A stretch of DNA of 8,315 bases from an uncultured Clostridia bacterium (GTDB taxonomy: Bacteria > Bacillota > Clostridia > UBA1381): positions 1 through 8,315 of the forward strand of contig CAJUFV010000158.1 of the NCBI GenBank assembly GCA_910585795.1. Reading direction: 5' to 3'. Below are positions 6,185 to 8,315 of the stretch, one piece after another. The stretch's first letter is position 1; each line of letters begins with the position of its first letter. Below the pieces are notes generated by a model that did no database searches, had not been told where the DNA came from, and was given only the letters and a program-made list of their open reading frames with translations. The translations under genes were made by a program, and so were the position numbers.

Positions 6185-8315
6185 CTACTTCAATATGAAC
6201 TGAAAAGCATTATATAGTGGTTTTAAAGTATTTATGCTATCCCATACCATGACTTTAATGTCATCAGCATTGCTTATATCAAATTCCTCGCCCGAAGAAA
6301 CAAGATTATCTCCTGCCTTCAGACTGATATTCTGCACATCACAAGCTATAAGATGACCACCCTGATATCCTGCTATAATAACTGCTACTTCTTCATCATA
6401 ATCCTTTTCAGACTTAATTGTCACAGTTTTAGTTTCCGTATTATATGATACAGCCTGCACAATCTCATAGCAGTAAGTAAAACCTCCATCCTCTACATAC
6501 AGGATTGGATTTACTTCTCTTCCGTCATCCAGCTTTCTGATATTCAAAGATTCCGACTCATACTTTTCAAAATCAATCGTTGCTTTTCTTGTTCCTGCTA
6601 TATTTCCGGATTTTTCGGTAACAAGATATACATTTTTTGTTCCTTCACTGCCATTGATATATCCTGCCATATCGGACAATGTCTGTCCATAGTTATAGAT
6701 AATTCCGGTTGAAGCATCAACATATTTTTCAGGCGCACTAATCTTTGCCGCATCGCCAAAAACTGCATATGCTGATATTTCAGGTGCAGTCTCATTGTAC
6801 GTTACCTTTATATCATCAACACAAACATTGACTTCACGTTCAGTATCGTCTGTATTTATATCTCTGACCTGGAAATTCAACTGGTGAAGTCCTTTAATTG
6901 CAGGATAATCCCAATCAAGATTTGTTCTGCTCACAACCTTATATCCGTTTGTATAAATATCAAGTGTATTATCCTGTGTGTCAAAAACATAGTCATACTT
7001 CACCCATTTACCGGCGTATTCCGGAATTTGATAATATGACATGTTTTCACCAACGCCACAGCCTTGACGTTCATTGGAATACCATGTAAGGAATTTCCTC
7101 TCTCTGTTTCCAGCCTCTGTCAACAACTCAAACGACACATTCAAAACAGCGCCTTTTTCGCCGTCTATTTCAGCAGGCACTCCATCTTGTGCTGCACTGA
7201 ATGATATATGAAGGTATCTTTCATCTTCTGTCATTTGCTCATCATTTGACATCACCCTGTGGCTTACTCCGCTGTTACCGCCGGCTTCTATAAATGTATT
7301 GTCAGCAGTGTTTGCCAAATCCGTGTCGTCAGTTTTCTTTCCGTATGGGTGCTTAAACGTTTCCTTAAGATTAAGCGATTTATCTGTATCAGCCTTGCCG
7401 TATGCCGCCGTTTTCAGTTCATACTCTGATGAAACATAGCTATCGTCCATAAATGACCAGAATGGTACTCTGTCGAATAATCCGTCCGTAGTTTCGCTGT
7501 CGTCAAAATCCTGAATATACATTACTCTGTATTTTGCCTCTCCAACACTTATTTGAACCGCTATCTCATCAGCCTTGTCTGACTTGTATTTGCCTTCATC
7601 TTCACCGAATACTGCAGCTATGGAATAACGATACGTATGGTCTGCCTTTACAGAATTATCTGTATACTCAGTTGCGTTTGCTTCTGCTGTAGTCAATAAC
7701 GCTCCGTTACGGTATATTTCATATCCAGTAACCGTTCCGCCCTTTGGTGCTTCCCATGTTAATTTTACAGATGTTTCCTGCGAAACCTGTGCTGCCGTGA
7801 AATTCTCCGGGCCGTATATGTTACGCACTATGTCTGAAAATGCCGATACATTATTGTCTGATAGTATTTCACGAATTGTATAACTGTAAATCATGTTTGT
7901 AGCCGCAGTTGTATCAACATAGCTTGTCGCACTCGCCTCAACTGTATCAATTTTTTCTCCGTCTCTGAAAATCTCGATACTTTGACAATTATCAGACTGT
8001 CCGCTCCAGTTGATTGTAACTCCGTTTTCACCAAAATCAGAAATTACCGGCTTTATCGTTGTTGCAAGCGGCTGTCTTACTTCATAGCGATATGTAAAGC
8101 CGCCGTCTTCTACAAATAAAATCGGATTTACTTTTCTTCCATCGTCCAACTTTCTGATATTCAAAGACTCTGAATCATACTTTTCAAAATCAGTCGTTGC
8201 TTTTCTATTTGTTACAGTATTACCACTTTTTTCAGTAACAAGATATACATTTTTTGTGTCTTCACTTTCACCGTTTATGTAGCCTGCCATATCGGTCAAA
8301 GTCTGTCCGTAGTTA
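6185..8315 (-). CDS. Large secreted multidomain protein, C-terminal 709 residues (start outside window)
   Basis: The frame is open to the window edge; TTG at 8299 is not a real start, because the codons before it (NYGQT) continue a repeat module found again later. Counting from the edge, the visible order is as follows. Repeat module copy 1 is at 1-79. Fibronectin type III domains are at about 85-165 (INW...YSYTI) and 167-252 (KLTWEAP...GYEIYRNG...YRYSIAA). A LamG/ConA-like beta-sandwich at about 262-505 ends with VCVDDIKVTYN. Repeat module copy 2 is at 541-618. A C-terminal module at 619-709 contains VMVWDS..TLKPL, a form common at the ends of secreted clostridial proteins. No LPXTG motif, SLH domain, C-terminal membrane helix or dockerin is visible. 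No catalytic domain is in view, though one could lie upstream. It is a paralogue of the protein starting at 491. A surface or secreted polysaccharide-binding or polysaccharide-degrading role is inferred from the domains and the sugar transporter next door. Confidence 0.88.
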   Translation of the reverse strand, partial: NYGQTLTDMAGYINGESEDTKNVYLVTEKSGNTVTNRKATTDFEKYDSESLNIRKLDDGRKVNPILFVEDGGFTYRYEVRQPLATTIKPVISDFGENGVTINWSGQSDNCQSIEIFRDGEKIDTVEASATSYVDTTAATNMIYSYTIREILSDNNVSAFSDIVRNIYGPENFTAAQVSQETSVKLTWEAPKGGTVTGYEIYRNGALLTTAEANATEYTDNSVKADHTYRYSIAAVFGEDEGKYKSDKADEIAVQISVGEAKYRVMYIQDFDDSETTDGLFDRVPFWSFMDDSYVSSEYELKTAAYGKADTDKSLNLKETFKHPYGKKTDDTDLANTADNTFIEAGGNSGVSHRVMSNDEQMTEDERYLHISFSAAQDGVPAEIDGEKGAVLNVSFELLTEAGNRERKFLTWYSNERQGCGVGENMSYYQIPEYAGKWVKYDYVFDTQDNTLDIYTNGYKVVSRTNLDWDYPAIKGLHQLNFQVRDINTDDTEREVNVCVDDIKVTYNETAPEISAYAVFGDAAKISAPEKYVDASTGIIYNYGQTLSDMAGYINGSEGTKNVYLVTEKSGNIAGTRKATIDFEKYESESLNIRKLDDGREVNPILYVEDGGFTYCYEIVQAVSYNTETKTVTIKSEKDYDEEVAVIIAGYQGGHLIACDVQNISLKAGDNLVSSGEEFDISNADDIKVMVWDSINTLKPLYNAFQFILK
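6461..6694 (-). repeat. Repeat module copy 2 within the large secreted protein
   Basis: This encodes about 78 residues beginning NYGQTLSDMAGYING and ending GGFTYCYEI. It matches copy 1 at 8078-8315 in almost every residue block: KNVYLVTEKSGN, DFEKY.SESLNIRKLDDGR and VNPIL.VEDGGFTY. At the DNA level many third positions differ, but a 23-nt exact match remains (6618-6640 against 8235-8257). I do not recognise the module as a named domain. Confidence 0.9.
7148..7528 (-). repeat. LamG-like unit shared with the paralogous gene at 1-389
   Basis: The encoded segment (from YRVMYIQDF to GEKGA) aligns along its whole length with residues 35-163 of the protein starting at 491. Conserved blocks are TDGLF, SEYEL, TDKSL, LKETFK, YGK, GV.H and HISFSA.QD.VP. 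The nucleotide sequences are also recognisably alike, for example around the LKETFK codons. This is a diverged duplication, not a recent exact repeat. Confidence 0.88.
8078..8315 (-). repeat. Repeat module copy 1 within the large secreted protein (cut by window edge)
   Basis: This encodes NYGQTLTDMAGYING through GGFTYRYEV, in the same orientation and reading frame as copy 2. The copies are offset by 540 codons. Copy 1 is followed by the fibronectin domains and copy 2 by the WDS-type C-terminal module. Because copy 2 follows a LamG-like domain, another LamG-like domain probably lies just upstream of copy 1, outside the window. Confidence 0.9.

Noticed and set aside
6598..6795. 65-codon frame on the minus strand in another phase
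   Set aside because: It overlaps the real reading frame of the large secreted protein and has no family features.
8297..8299. TTG as the start codon of the large secreted protein
   Set aside because: The frame stays open to the window edge, and the residues before it (NYGQT) match the same place in the second repeat copy, so it is an internal Leu codon.

Overview
The window is an AT-rich bacterial segment. All supported genes lie on the minus strand, so the transcription order runs from high to low coordinates. The gene families (YesM-type kinase, YesN-type AraC regulator, LplB/LplC-type permeases), the strong GGAGG ribosome sites and the C-terminal 'VMVWDS..TLKPL' module on the secreted protein all fit an anaerobic, polysaccharide-using member of the Clostridia. 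The family calls are read from motifs. The lineage, and any idea of a plant-polysaccharide user, are inference.

Layout in transcription order. (1) 8315-6185: the last 709 codons of a large secreted multidomain protein whose start lies outside the window. It holds a repeat module, two fibronectin type III domains, a LamG/ConA-like beta-sandwich, a second copy of the repeat module and a WDS-type C-terminal module. (2) 6184-6005: a structured leader with a strong hairpin, two competing small hairpins and a possible 11-codon ORF. (3) 6004-4115: two tightly coupled sugar ABC permeases (LplB type, then LplC type). (4) A 152-bp gap with a near-consensus promoter. (5) 3962-758: a response regulator followed by its histidine kinase, 19 nt apart. 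(6) A Rho-independent terminator at 684-639. (7) A new promoter at 573-545, followed by the first 163 codons of a secreted protein that runs off the window at base 1.

How the genes fit together. The kinase has an extracytoplasmic sensor region between two membrane segments and would phosphorylate the YesN-type regulator. Regulators of this family usually control neighbouring carbohydrate uptake genes, here most likely the permeases and perhaps the secreted proteins. No solute-binding protein and no transport ATPase is present. The binding protein is presumably outside the window. The ATPase is probably a shared MsmX/MsmK-type protein, as is usual for this transporter class.

The most notable observations are these. 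The secreted proteins on both flanks are paralogues sharing the same LamG-like unit. The large one carries a duplicated, unrecognised module of about 78 residues. The leader before the permeases looks regulatory: a hairpin pairs an anti-Shine-Dalgarno arm with a perfect Shine-Dalgarno arm, which sits 9 nt before a small ORF. I found no CRISPR array, tRNA, rRNA, insertion sequence or phage gene. The window is best read as a carbohydrate-utilisation locus, with the unrecognised module and the leader as its least explained parts.
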